NCBI RefSeq assembly: GCF_015209585.1
Contig: NZ_JADEYR010000001.1
Coordinates: 124,001 to 188,000, forward strand
DNA: 64,000 bases
From: Brachybacterium epidermidis
GTDB lineage: Bacteria > Actinomycetota > Actinomycetes > Actinomycetales > Dermabacteraceae
Direction of reading: 5' to 3'
A model generated the notes under the pieces. The model was not told where the DNA came from, made no database searches, and was given only the letters and a program-made list of their open reading frames with translations. The position numbers and the translations under genes are program-made. Numbering within the stretch: the first letter of the stretch is position 1; every line of letters starts with the position of its first letter. This document shows, in pieces, positions 27,515 to 35,459 of the stretch.

Positions 27515-29638
27515 TCAGGCGGTGGCCGCTGCGTCCTGCGGGACGTGCTCCTGACCGTCGCGATCGGAGATGCGGCGACGGATCACCTGGAGCACCACCA
27601 CGACGGCCGCCATGACCATGCCGACCGCGGAGACCGGTATCGACGGGTACACCATGAGCACGCCGGCGATGATCAGGACCACCTGTTCCCAGGCCCGGGT
27701 GCGGACTACCAGGTGACCGGCCAGTGCCGCGGCGATCGCCGTCATACCCAGGATCACGGTCACGAGGGCCGGCACCAGCTCGCCGATCGTGCCCTCGAGC
27801 AGCAGGGCAGGTTCCAGCACGAACACGAAGGGGATCAGGAACCCGGCGATGGCGAGCCTGAGCGCGGTCACGCCCGTGCGCAGCGGATTGGAGCCGGCGA
27901 TGCCGGATCCGGCATACGCGGCCAGGCACACCGGTGGGGTGATGTCCGCGAGGATCCCGAAGAAGAACACGAACATGTGAGCCGAGATCAGCGGGACCTC
28001 GAAGTTGTTGTACAGGATCGGTGCCGCCACCGTGGCGGTGACCACGTAGTTGGCGGTGGTGGGCAGGCCCATGCCCAGCACCAGGCAGGCGATCATCGTC
28101 AGCAGCAGCACCAGCATGAAGTTGTCCTGGGCAACGTCGATGAGGCTGTTGCCCAGGCGGCCACCCAGGCCGGTGCCGGTCACGGTGCCTGCCACGATGC
28201 CGGCGGTGGCGCAGGCCGCGATCACCGGGAGGGCGGTGCGGGCGCCCTCCTCGAGGGTCTTCACTATCCCCTTGAAGGAGAGACGGGTGGACTTGCGCAG
28301 GGAGCTCAGCGCGAAGGCCACACCCACGCCCCACAGGGCTGAGCGCGCGGGGGGGAAGCCCGAGAGCATCATCCACACGATCACGATCAGTGGCAGCAGC
28401 AGGTCGATCCGCGTCAGCAGGCTCTTCCAGCTGGGCAGCTCCGAACGCAGCAGCCCCTTGATCCCGTGCCGCTTCGCCTCGAAGTGCACGGAGAGGAAGG
28501 CCCCCAGGAAGTACAGGACCGCCGGAATGATCGCGATGATGATGATCTCGCTGTACGGGATGCCCGTGTACTCGGCCATGATGAACGCAGCAGCGCCCAT
28601 GATCGGGGGCATCAGCTGCCCGCCGGTGGAGGCTGTCGCCTCTGCCGCGCCGGCGAAGTGGGGGCGGAACCCGGCCTTCTTCATGATCGGGATGGTGAAG
28701 GAGCCCGAAGCGACCGTGTTGGCCACCGAGGAGCCGGAGATCATGCCCTGCAGACCGCTCGCCGCGACAGCCGCCTTGGCCGGACCACCGGTGAAACGCC
28801 CGGTGAGGCGGAACGCGAGGTCGTTGAAGAACGCGCCGATGTTGGTGTGGATCAACACCACCGCGAACAGCAGGAACAGGAAGATGAACGTGGAGGACAC
28901 CTGGATCGGGGTGCCGAACACCCCTGAACGCGCGGTGAAGTACGTCTTGCCCGCGAAGTCCTGCCAGGACTGGCCTGCCCCGAAGATCCCATAGGCGATC
29001 GCGCACAGCGCGATGATCACGATCGGCAGGCCCACGCAGCGTCGGGTGGCCCCCAGGGTCAGCAGGATGCCCAGCACCGCCACCGCGTAGTCGATGCTGC
29101 GGAACCCCATGATCTGGACCAGGTTGCTGGTCAGGTGCGAGTACTCCACGACGATGAACAGGTTCACCGCCAGTCCCAGCAGTGCCAGTACGGCGTCGTA
29201 CCAGGGGATGCCGCCCTTCGGGCGGGTGAGGTGCTTCCCCGCCGGGTACAGCAGGAAGATGATCGAGGTGGCCGCGCCCAGGTGGATCGCGCCCTGGATC
29301 AGTGAGGTGCGCGAGCCGAACACGCCGGTGTACAGGTGGAACAGCGTCAAGGCGACGGACAGGCCGCCCACCACCCATGCCCACCAGCCCAGGTCGGTGC
29401 GGAAGCGGCTGGCGGTGTCGTGCTCGCGCAGCACCTCCTGCGCGTGCTCCTCGCCGTCGTGCAGCGACTCACCGTCGTGCAGCTGCGTGATGAGGTTCTG
29501 CGTGCCGCCTCCCTCAGGAGGGGTGACGGGATCCTGCGCGGTGGGCGCGCCCGGCATGCTCGTGTCCTCGGGGATCGCCCCCGCCGACGAGTCGTCGTCG
29601 GCGGGACGCGATCCCGTCCTCTTTCCTGCCGGGGTCAT
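27515..29638 (-). CDS. TRAP transporter fused permease (4TM/12TM)
   Basis: A 707-residue membrane protein fusing the small (DctQ-like) and large (DctM-like) subunits, the form that partners TAXI-family binding proteins. After a cytoplasmic N-terminus of about 85 residues come roughly 16 hydrophobic helices, with conserved blocks such as SSVANTVASGSFTIPIMKK, GGQLMPPIMGAAAFIMAEY and DITPPVCLAAYAGSGIAG. It is Na+ or H+ driven and imports organic acids in known cases; the substrate here is unknown. The start is one base after the stop of the binding-protein gene. Confidence 0.9.
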   Translation of the reverse strand: MTPAGKRTGSRPADDDSSAGAIPEDTSMPGAPTAQDPVTPPEGGGTQNLITQLHDGESLHDGEEHAQEVLREHDTASRFRTDLGWWAWVVGGLSVALTLFHLYTGVFGSRTSLIQGAIHLGAATSIIFLLYPAGKHLTRPKGGIPWYDAVLALLGLAVNLFIVVEYSHLTSNLVQIMGFRSIDYAVAVLGILLTLGATRRCVGLPIVIIALCAIAYGIFGAGQSWQDFAGKTYFTARSGVFGTPIQVSSTFIFLFLLFAVVLIHTNIGAFFNDLAFRLTGRFTGGPAKAAVAASGLQGMISGSSVANTVASGSFTIPIMKKAGFRPHFAGAAEATASTGGQLMPPIMGAAAFIMAEYTGIPYSEIIIIAIIPAVLYFLGAFLSVHFEAKRHGIKGLLRSELPSWKSLLTRIDLLLPLIVIVWMMLSGFPPARSALWGVGVAFALSSLRKSTRLSFKGIVKTLEEGARTALPVIAACATAGIVAGTVTGTGLGGRLGNSLIDVAQDNFMLVLLLTMIACLVLGMGLPTTANYVVTATVAAPILYNNFEVPLISAHMFVFFFGILADITPPVCLAAYAGSGIAGSNPLRTGVTALRLAIAGFLIPFVFVLEPALLLEGTIGELVPALVTVILGMTAIAAALAGHLVVRTRAWEQVVLIIAGVLMVYPSIPVSAVGMVMAAVVVVLQVIRRRISDRDGQEHVPQDAAATA

Positions 29639-29639
29639 C

Positions 29640-30648
29640 TCAGAGCAGCCCCTGCTCCTCGTAGTACTTCTCCGCGCCCGGGTGGAGGGGGACCTCGCCC
29701 TGGCCGAACAGCGCGTAGTCGTGACTGATCAGGTCGCCCTGAGGCAGGGTGATCGTCTCGGCGTGCTCGAAGGTGGCCTTGGTGATCTCGTAGGCGAGAT
29801 CAGGGCTGATCTGGGTGGTGGAGCCCACCAGTGCGGCGGCCACGGACAGTGTGGTGACCGGCTCGGTGAGGAAGTCGTAGGCGTCCGGTTCGATGGTGTA
29901 GACCTCGTACAGGCTCTCGTCGGCCACGCTCTGGGCGGTGGACTCGTCCATGGAGACCAGCTTGACGTCGTTGGTGGCGGCCAGGTCCCCCAGAGAGCCG
30001 GTGGGGGTGCCCACCACGAAGATCGACGCCTCGATGTTGCCGTCCCGCAGCAGGTTCAGAGAGCTGGCGAAGTCCTGCTCGAAGGGCTCGTAGTCACCCT
30101 CACCGATGTCATTGGCGGCCAGGATCGCGTCGGAGACGTTGCGGGTGCCGGAGCCGACGTCGCCCACGGCGATGCGCTTGCCCTTGAGATCCGCGACGGT
30201 CTCGATGCCGGTGCCCGCGAGGGTCACGATGTGGGCGGCCTCCGGGTAGAGGGCCGCGATCCAGCCCAGGTTGTCCACCTGGGCGCCCTCGAACTCGCCC
30301 TCGCCGGCGACGGCGGCGTTGGCGGTGTCGGACTGGGAGATGCCCAGCTGCCACTCGCCCTGGAAGATCTTGCCGATGTTCTCCACCGAGGCGCCGGAGT
30401 CGGTGTAGTTCACGGTGATGCCGTCGATGTTGTTCTCGTAGATGGAGGCGTACTCACCGCCCAACGGGTAGTACACACCGCCGGTGCCGCCGGTGCCGAA
30501 GGTGAGGTCGGTGACGAAGTCCTCCTCACCGCCCCGCCGCCCCGTTGCCGGTGCCGCCCCCGCCGCCTTCGTCGTTGCCGCAGGCGGCGAGCAGTCCCAG
30601 GGCGGCCACAGGCCCCAGTGCAGTGAAGGTCCGTCGTGCGATCCTCAT
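29640..30648 (-). pseudogene. TAXI-family TRAP solute-binding lipoprotein, frameshifted
   Basis: An ATG at 30648 begins a clear lipoprotein signal (MRIARRTFTALGP then LGLLAAC, lipobox Cys 23). The frame reaches a Gly-rich linker and then a TGA near 30528. One base over, the sequence continues as GEEDFVTDLTFGTGGTGGVYYPLGGEY and runs intact to 29640 as a TAXI receptor. So one gene is split by a single-base-type shift in a G/C-rich run around 30530-30560. It may be a true mutation, or a sequencing error in low-complexity DNA. The downstream frame (278 residues from a GTG at 30476) would lack a signal peptide. The cognate permease follows immediately. Confidence 0.8.
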
Positions 30649-30889
30649 CGGTGTTCTCCTCGGTGAGTGGTTCGTCGTTCGGTCGATGGGTGCGGAAGCA
30701 TCCCCAGGCCCGCCGGTGCCGACGGCGTCGTCGACCCCGCGGATGTTCGGTCGATCACATCATGCCCTACTGCCCGGTCGAGGCCCTTGACCGCTTTGTG
30801 GATGTAACGGTTCGGCCTCAGTGCGCCTGCCCGCACCACGCACCTACGTTGGCCGCTATCGGCGGTGGCGGCCCGACGGGCGCACAGCA

Positions 30890-31030
30890 CATCTGCGGGG
30901 GCTTCCCGGCATGCGCGAAAGGGGCGCCGGCACGATCGTGCTGATCTCCTCGGCGGCGGGATGGCGACCGGCGCCGGCGGCGGGCGTCGCCTACAGCGCC
31001 ACCAAGACGGCGCCGGGCCCGGAGGGGGAG
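30890..31030 (+). pseudogene. Short-chain dehydrogenase remnant
   Basis: Within the 404-base gap between the TRAP operon and rmuC, the stretch MRERGAGTIVLISSAAGW followed by GVAYSATKTA (30911-31012) matches the catalytic Ser and YxxxK region of SDR enzymes. No Rossmann start precedes it, and the end runs into the 3' end of rmuC. It is a decayed fragment and not a working gene. The rest of the gap (30649-30889) shows nothing I recognise beyond the presumed TRAP promoter. Confidence 0.5.
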
Positions 31031-31052
31031 CATCCCCGTCGCTGCCCCCGGA

Positions 31053-32261
31053 TCACACCGCCTCCCGGCCCTGAGCGCCCGTTCGCCGTCGGCTACCGCC
31101 GGCGAGATCGGCGATCTCGGCATCGTCAAGGGTGCGGGCACGGCGCTCGAGCTGCTCGACATCCTCCAGCCGCGTGCCTGGAAGCCCCAGGTCCTCGAAC
31201 CGGCGGGCGGTGACCATCACCCGTGACTGCAGGGACCCCACCGCGTCGTTGAACGCGGCGACGGAGGAGTCCAAGGAGCGGCCCACCTTCCCCAGGTGGG
31301 TGGTGAAGGTGCCCAGACGATGGTGCAGCTCACGACCGGCCTCCAGCACCTCGCGGGCGTCCCGGTTCAGGGCCTCGGTGCGCCACGTGTGGGCGACGGT
31401 GCGCAGCAGCGCCACCAAGGTGGCGGGGGAGGCGATCACTACGTCCTTGCCGAAGGCGTCGTCCAGCAGGGCTGGGTCCGTCTCCAGGGCGGCAGCGAGC
31501 ACACCGTCGCTGGGCACGAACAGCACCGTGAACTCCGGGGTGTCGCCGAGGGCCTTCCAGTAGGCCTTGGAGGCGATCACGCCCACGTGGTGGCGCAGGG
31601 CCTTGGCGTGGGCGGTGCGGCGGGCTGCGGCACGGGCCGGATCCTGCTCCTCGACGGCGTCGAGATAGGCGTCCATGGGGGCCTTCGCATCGACCACCAG
31701 GGTGCGCCCTGCGGATAGGTGCACCACCAGGTCCGGTCGCTGCCCCTTGTCGCCATCGGCCCGGGTGCCGGCCAGCTGCTCGGTGAAGTCCACGTGCTCG
31801 AGCATCCCGGCGGCCTCGACGATGCGTCGCAGCTGCACCTCGCCCCATCGGCCCCGTGCCGTCGGTGCCCGCAGCGCTGCGGTCAGCGCCGTGGTGCCGC
31901 TCTCCAAGGACTGCGCGCGCTCGGCCAGTTGGCCCAGGTGGGCACGCAGGGCGCCCTCGGCATCGATCCGGGCGGCCTCGGAGCGGGCCAGGGACCGCTC
32001 CAGGTGGGACAGGGTGGCGGTGATCGGTGCCAGGGTGCGCTGCAGCTCGGCCTCGCGCTCCTCCTCCGCGGCGTCGCGGCGGGCCGCATCACGTTCGAAG
32101 CGCTCATCGGCCAGGCGCAGCAGTTGCCCGGAGGTCTCGGCCCCGGCGCGCAGCCGCTCCTCCTGGCGGAGGGTGCGCTCACGCAGCAGCAGCCAGGTGA
32201 TCGCTGCGCCCAGCGCCGCGCCCAGGGCCAGGCCCAGCAGGAGCATCTGTGTTCCGCTCAT
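31053..32261 (-). CDS. rmuC: DNA recombination protein RmuC
   Basis: A 402-residue protein with an N-terminal membrane helix (LLLGLALGAALGAAITWLLL), a long coiled coil (about 30-130) and the RmuC nuclease-like domain: RGRWGEVQLRRIVEAAGM, LVVDAKAPMDAYL, VIASPATLVALLRTVAHTW. RmuC limits DNA rearrangements such as inversion at short repeats. The enzymatic role is inferred from the family. It is divergent from ychF. Confidence 0.92.
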   Translation of the reverse strand: MSGTQMLLLGLALGAALGAAITWLLLRERTLRQEERLRAGAETSGQLLRLADERFERDAARRDAAEEEREAELQRTLAPITATLSHLERSLARSEAARIDAEGALRAHLGQLAERAQSLESGTTALTAALRAPTARGRWGEVQLRRIVEAAGMLEHVDFTEQLAGTRADGDKGQRPDLVVHLSAGRTLVVDAKAPMDAYLDAVEEQDPARAAARRTAHAKALRHHVGVIASKAYWKALGDTPEFTVLFVPSDGVLAAALETDPALLDDAFGKDVVIASPATLVALLRTVAHTWRTEALNRDAREVLEAGRELHHRLGTFTTHLGKVGRSLDSSVAAFNDAVGSLQSRVMVTARRFEDLGLPGTRLEDVEQLERRARTLDDAEIADLAGGSRRRTGAQGREAV

Positions 32262-32447
32262 GGGACCAGCACACCACGGGGGTGCGACGAACCAGCCGAG
32301 GCGCGGCTGAGAGCTCGTGAGCTCGAGGCTGTCGGCCGGGGCTGAGGTGCACTGCGGGACAACTGGAGAAGCCCGGAGGAGATGCCGCGCACGATCACCG
32401 CCCGATCCCGGGTGGGGGAGGCGAGGCCCCCCGTAGAATCATCTCCC

Positions 32448-33551
32448 GTGGCTCTCACTATCGGAATCGTTGGACTGCCCAACGTCGGCAAGTCCACCCT
32501 GTTCAACGCCCTGACCCGCGCCGAGGTGCTCGCGGCGAACTACCCGTTCGCGACCATCGACCCCAACGTGGGGATGGTGCCCCTGCCTGATCCGCGCCTG
32601 GCCCAGCTGGCCACCGTGTTCGGCAGCGAGAAGCTGGTGCCGGCCACCGTGTCCTTCGTGGACATCGCCGGCATCGTCAAGGGCGCCAGCGAGGGCGAGG
32701 GCCTGGGCAACAAGTTCCTTGCGAACATTCGTGAGGCCGACGCGATCTGCCAGGTCACCCGCGCGTTCTCCGACCCCGACGTGACCCGCGTGGCCGGCAG
32801 CACCGACGCCGCCGGCGACATGGAGACCATCGCCACCGAGCTGATCCTGGCGGACCTGCAGACCATCGAGAACTCGATGCAGCGCCTGGAGAAGGAGACC
32901 AAGCGCGGCCTGCTCGAGCCCAGCGTGCTGGAGAACGTCACCGAGGCCAAGGAGCTACTGGAGAGCGGCCGGACCCTCTACCAGGGCGCCCAGGCCGCAG
33001 GCATCGACGTCGCCGAACTGCGCGAGCTGCAGCTGATGACCGCCAAGCCCTTCATCTACGTGTTCAACACCGACGAGGAGGGCCTCGCCGACACGGCCAT
33101 GCAGCAGCAGCTGCGCGAGCTGGTGGCTCCCGCCGAGGCGATCTTCCTGGATGCCAAGTTCGAGGCCGAGCTGATCGAGCTGGACGCCGAGGAGGCCGCC
33201 GAGATGCTGGAGTCCACCGGCCAGGAGGAATCCGGACTGGACCAGCTGGCTCGCGTCGGCTTCGACACCCTGGGCCTGCAGACCTATCTCACCGCCGGGC
33301 CCAAGGAGGCCCGCGCCTGGACCATCCCCAAGGGCGCCACCGCCCCCCAGGCCGCCGGAGTGATCCACACCGATTTCGAGCGCGGCTTCATCAAGGCCGA
33401 GATCATCTCCTTCGACCAGCTGATGGAGGCCGGCTCCAAGAACGAGGCCAAGGCCAAGGGCTGGGTGCGCATGGAGGGCAAGGACTACGTCATGGCCGAC
33501 GGAGACGTGGTGGAGTTCCGTACAGGGATTCCGTCTGGGAGCAAGAAGTAA
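32448..33551 (+). CDS. ychF: Redox-regulated ATPase YchF (Obg-like)
   Basis: A 367-residue ribosome-associated P-loop ATPase of the Obg family. G1 is GLPNVGKST (residues 9-17), G3 is DIAGIVKGA, a coiled coil follows, and the C-terminal TGS domain ends with MEGKDYVMADGDVVEF. The GTG at 32448 (VALTIGIVGLPNVG) is the standard start; the frame is open to 32382. It is the last chromosomal core gene before the accessory island, which begins 40 bases on. Confidence 0.96.
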   Translation: MALTIGIVGLPNVGKSTLFNALTRAEVLAANYPFATIDPNVGMVPLPDPRLAQLATVFGSEKLVPATVSFVDIAGIVKGASEGEGLGNKFLANIREADAICQVTRAFSDPDVTRVAGSTDAAGDMETIATELILADLQTIENSMQRLEKETKRGLLEPSVLENVTEAKELLESGRTLYQGAQAAGIDVAELRELQLMTAKPFIYVFNTDEEGLADTAMQQQLRELVAPAEAIFLDAKFEAELIELDAEEAAEMLESTGQEESGLDQLARVGFDTLGLQTYLTAGPKEARAWTIPKGATAPQAAGVIHTDFERGFIKAEIISFDQLMEAGSKNEAKAKGWVRMEGKDYVMADGDVVEFRTGIPSGSKK

Positions 33552-33729
33552 GCGCTAGTTCGCATCGGTGCGGGCGAGGAGGGCACACCATTGTCGAGAC
33601 TGACGGAGCTGCTGCGGCAGGCGCGCAAGGCTGATCCGCAACTCGGTGCTGATCTGGAGGCAGAGATTACCGCGCTCACTAACCTCGAGTTTTCATAGCG
33701 GTGTGGTCTCGATGGGTGGGAGGCATAGA

Positions 33730-33801
33730 GAAAGGTGCTCCTGGCCTGGGATGATACGGGGTGTTGAAGCTCGTAGCCATCCGCCGGAAGGAGCACCTTT
33801 C
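33730..33801 (+). promoter_or_regulatory. Inverted repeat masking the transposase ribosome-binding site
   Basis: A perfect 13-bp inverted repeat (33730-33742 and 33789-33801) with a 46-base loop sits directly before the transposase GTG at 33804. The right arm contains most of the AAGGAG site. A transcript entering from outside would fold and hide this site. One starting inside the loop, where a weak TGATAC-like -10 is visible near 33752, would leave it free. The same arms occur at 41842-41913 in copy 2 and 46587-46658 in copy 3. Confidence 0.7.
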
Positions 33802-33803
33802 AG

Positions 33804-35216
33804 GTGTCCCACCCTACCTTGTTCTTCTACCCCCGTCCGCGCGTGGACATCGCTGAGGTCCCGGCCCTCTCGCATGCTGGTGCGGTGCTGCTGACCGACA
33901 CGATCCACGCCACCGGCCTCGCCTCTTCGCTGCGGGAAGCACTGGCTCCGTGGACGAAGCCGCTGGCCGAGCACCACGCGGCGAAGGTCCTGCTGGACCT
34001 CGCACTCACTCTCGCAATCGGCGGGGAGCATGCTTCGGATACTGATCTGCTGCGTTGCGAGCCGGGCCTGTTCGGTGATGTCGCCTCGGCCCCGACGATC
34101 TCCCGCACGCTCACCACCCTCGCCCAGGACGCGCCCACCGTGATCGAGGCGATCTCGAAAGCCCGCCGGGCCGCGCGTGAACAGGCCTGGGCCCTGGCCG
34201 GAGACCATTCCCCGACTGTGGGGGCGAGCGTGAAGAGCCCGCTGGTCATCGACCTCGACGCCACCCTGATCACCGCCCACAGTGAGAAGGAGCAGGCCGC
34301 ACCGACGTTCAAACGCGGCTTCGGATACCACCCGTTGTGTGCGTTCCTTGACCACGGCAGCGACGGGACCGGGGAACCACTGGGGGTCCAGCTGCGCCCC
34401 GGCAACGCCGGCCCCAACACCGCCGCTGATCACATCACCGTCACCCGTGACGCTCTGGCCCAGCTGCCTGCGGGCCTGCTGGCCCGGGGCGGGCGGGGGT
34501 CGAAGAAGATCCTGATCCGCACCGACGGGGCCGGCGGCACCAAAGACTTCCTGGCCTGGCTCCAGCGGCAGCGTCTGGCCTACTCGGTCGGGTTCACCCT
34601 CCCTGCGAACACGCCTGACCTACTGGAACGTATCGACGAGGCAAAGGCGTGGACCCCCGCCTACGACAGCGAGGACGAGGGGATCCGCGAGGGGACATGG
34701 GTGGCGGAGCTGACCGGGCTCCTTGACTTAGCCGCGTGGCCTGCCGGGATGCGGGTGATCGTGCGGAAGGAACGTCCTCATCCTGGGGCGCAGCTGCGGA
34801 TCACCGATCACGAGGGGATGCGCATCACCGCGTTCGCCACCAACTCCCCGCGCGGCCAGCTTGCCGTCCTGGAACTGCGGCACCGTCGCCGTGCACGCTG
34901 CGAAGACCGGATCCGTAACGCCAAGGACATGGGCCTTGAGAAGTTCCCGCTGCAGTCCTTCGCGCAGAACCAGATCTGGTGCCAGATCATCCAACTCGCC
35001 TCCGAGCTCGTCGCCTGGATGCAAACCATCGCCTTCAGCAGGCACGACGCGAGGAAATGGGAACCCAAACGGCTCCGCGCGCGGTTGTTCGAGATCCCCG
35101 CGACCCTCGTGCGCCGCGCCCGGCACAAGGTCCTCCACCTCGCCGAACATGCACCCGAAGCCGTGAGGGTCCTGACCGGCGTCAACCGGCTCCGCACCAC
35201 CGTCGCACAGACCTAA
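33804..35216 (+). CDS. IS1380-family transposase (copy 1)
   Basis: A 470-residue DDE transposase. It has an N-terminal DNA-binding part, then LVIDLDATLI (first catalytic Asp region), IRTDGAGGTKDF (second) and a C-terminal block RCEDRIRNAKDMGLEKFP containing an Asp/Glu, as expected for the IS1380 group. GTG start; the ribosome-binding site lies in the right arm of the inverted repeat. It looks intact. Of the other two copies, copy 2 differs only in one short patch and copy 3 at many sites. Confidence 0.93.
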   Translation: MSHPTLFFYPRPRVDIAEVPALSHAGAVLLTDTIHATGLASSLREALAPWTKPLAEHHAAKVLLDLALTLAIGGEHASDTDLLRCEPGLFGDVASAPTISRTLTTLAQDAPTVIEAISKARRAAREQAWALAGDHSPTVGASVKSPLVIDLDATLITAHSEKEQAAPTFKRGFGYHPLCAFLDHGSDGTGEPLGVQLRPGNAGPNTAADHITVTRDALAQLPAGLLARGGRGSKKILIRTDGAGGTKDFLAWLQRQRLAYSVGFTLPANTPDLLERIDEAKAWTPAYDSEDEGIREGTWVAELTGLLDLAAWPAGMRVIVRKERPHPGAQLRITDHEGMRITAFATNSPRGQLAVLELRHRRRARCEDRIRNAKDMGLEKFPLQSFAQNQIWCQIIQLASELVAWMQTIAFSRHDARKWEPKRLRARLFEIPATLVRRARHKVLHLAEHAPEAVRVLTGVNRLRTTVAQT

Positions 35217-35459
35217 CCCGGCGAGACCACCCGCCCCTACGACCAGCAGCTCCTCTTCTCGGGAGTGGAACCCGACCGCCCGCAACGGACACTGCGACGA
35301 TCTGTCATACCCGAATGCCAGAATCAGCAGCTCAACACCGGCAACGACGCCGACCCACCCCGCTCACCAGCCCCATGAAACATCGAGGCTAAGCGCCGCA
35401 CCTTCGGACTCGTCTTTGAGCGGCATCAGCCCGAGGCTGTCGAGCTGCCCGGCAGGCCG

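Larger units (their letters stand above)
33683..35388 (+). mobile_element. IS1380-family insertion sequence, copy 1 (1,706 bp)
   Basis: The boundaries are set by the imperfect 14-bp terminal inverted repeats (cctcgagttttcat at the left; atgaaacatcgagg at the right) and a CTAA duplication at 33679-33682 and 35389-35392. One transposase gene fills most of it. It is almost identical to copy 2 and clearly related to copy 3; all three lie in the same orientation. It interrupts the methyltransferase gene and supplies an in-frame stop. Confidence 0.93.
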
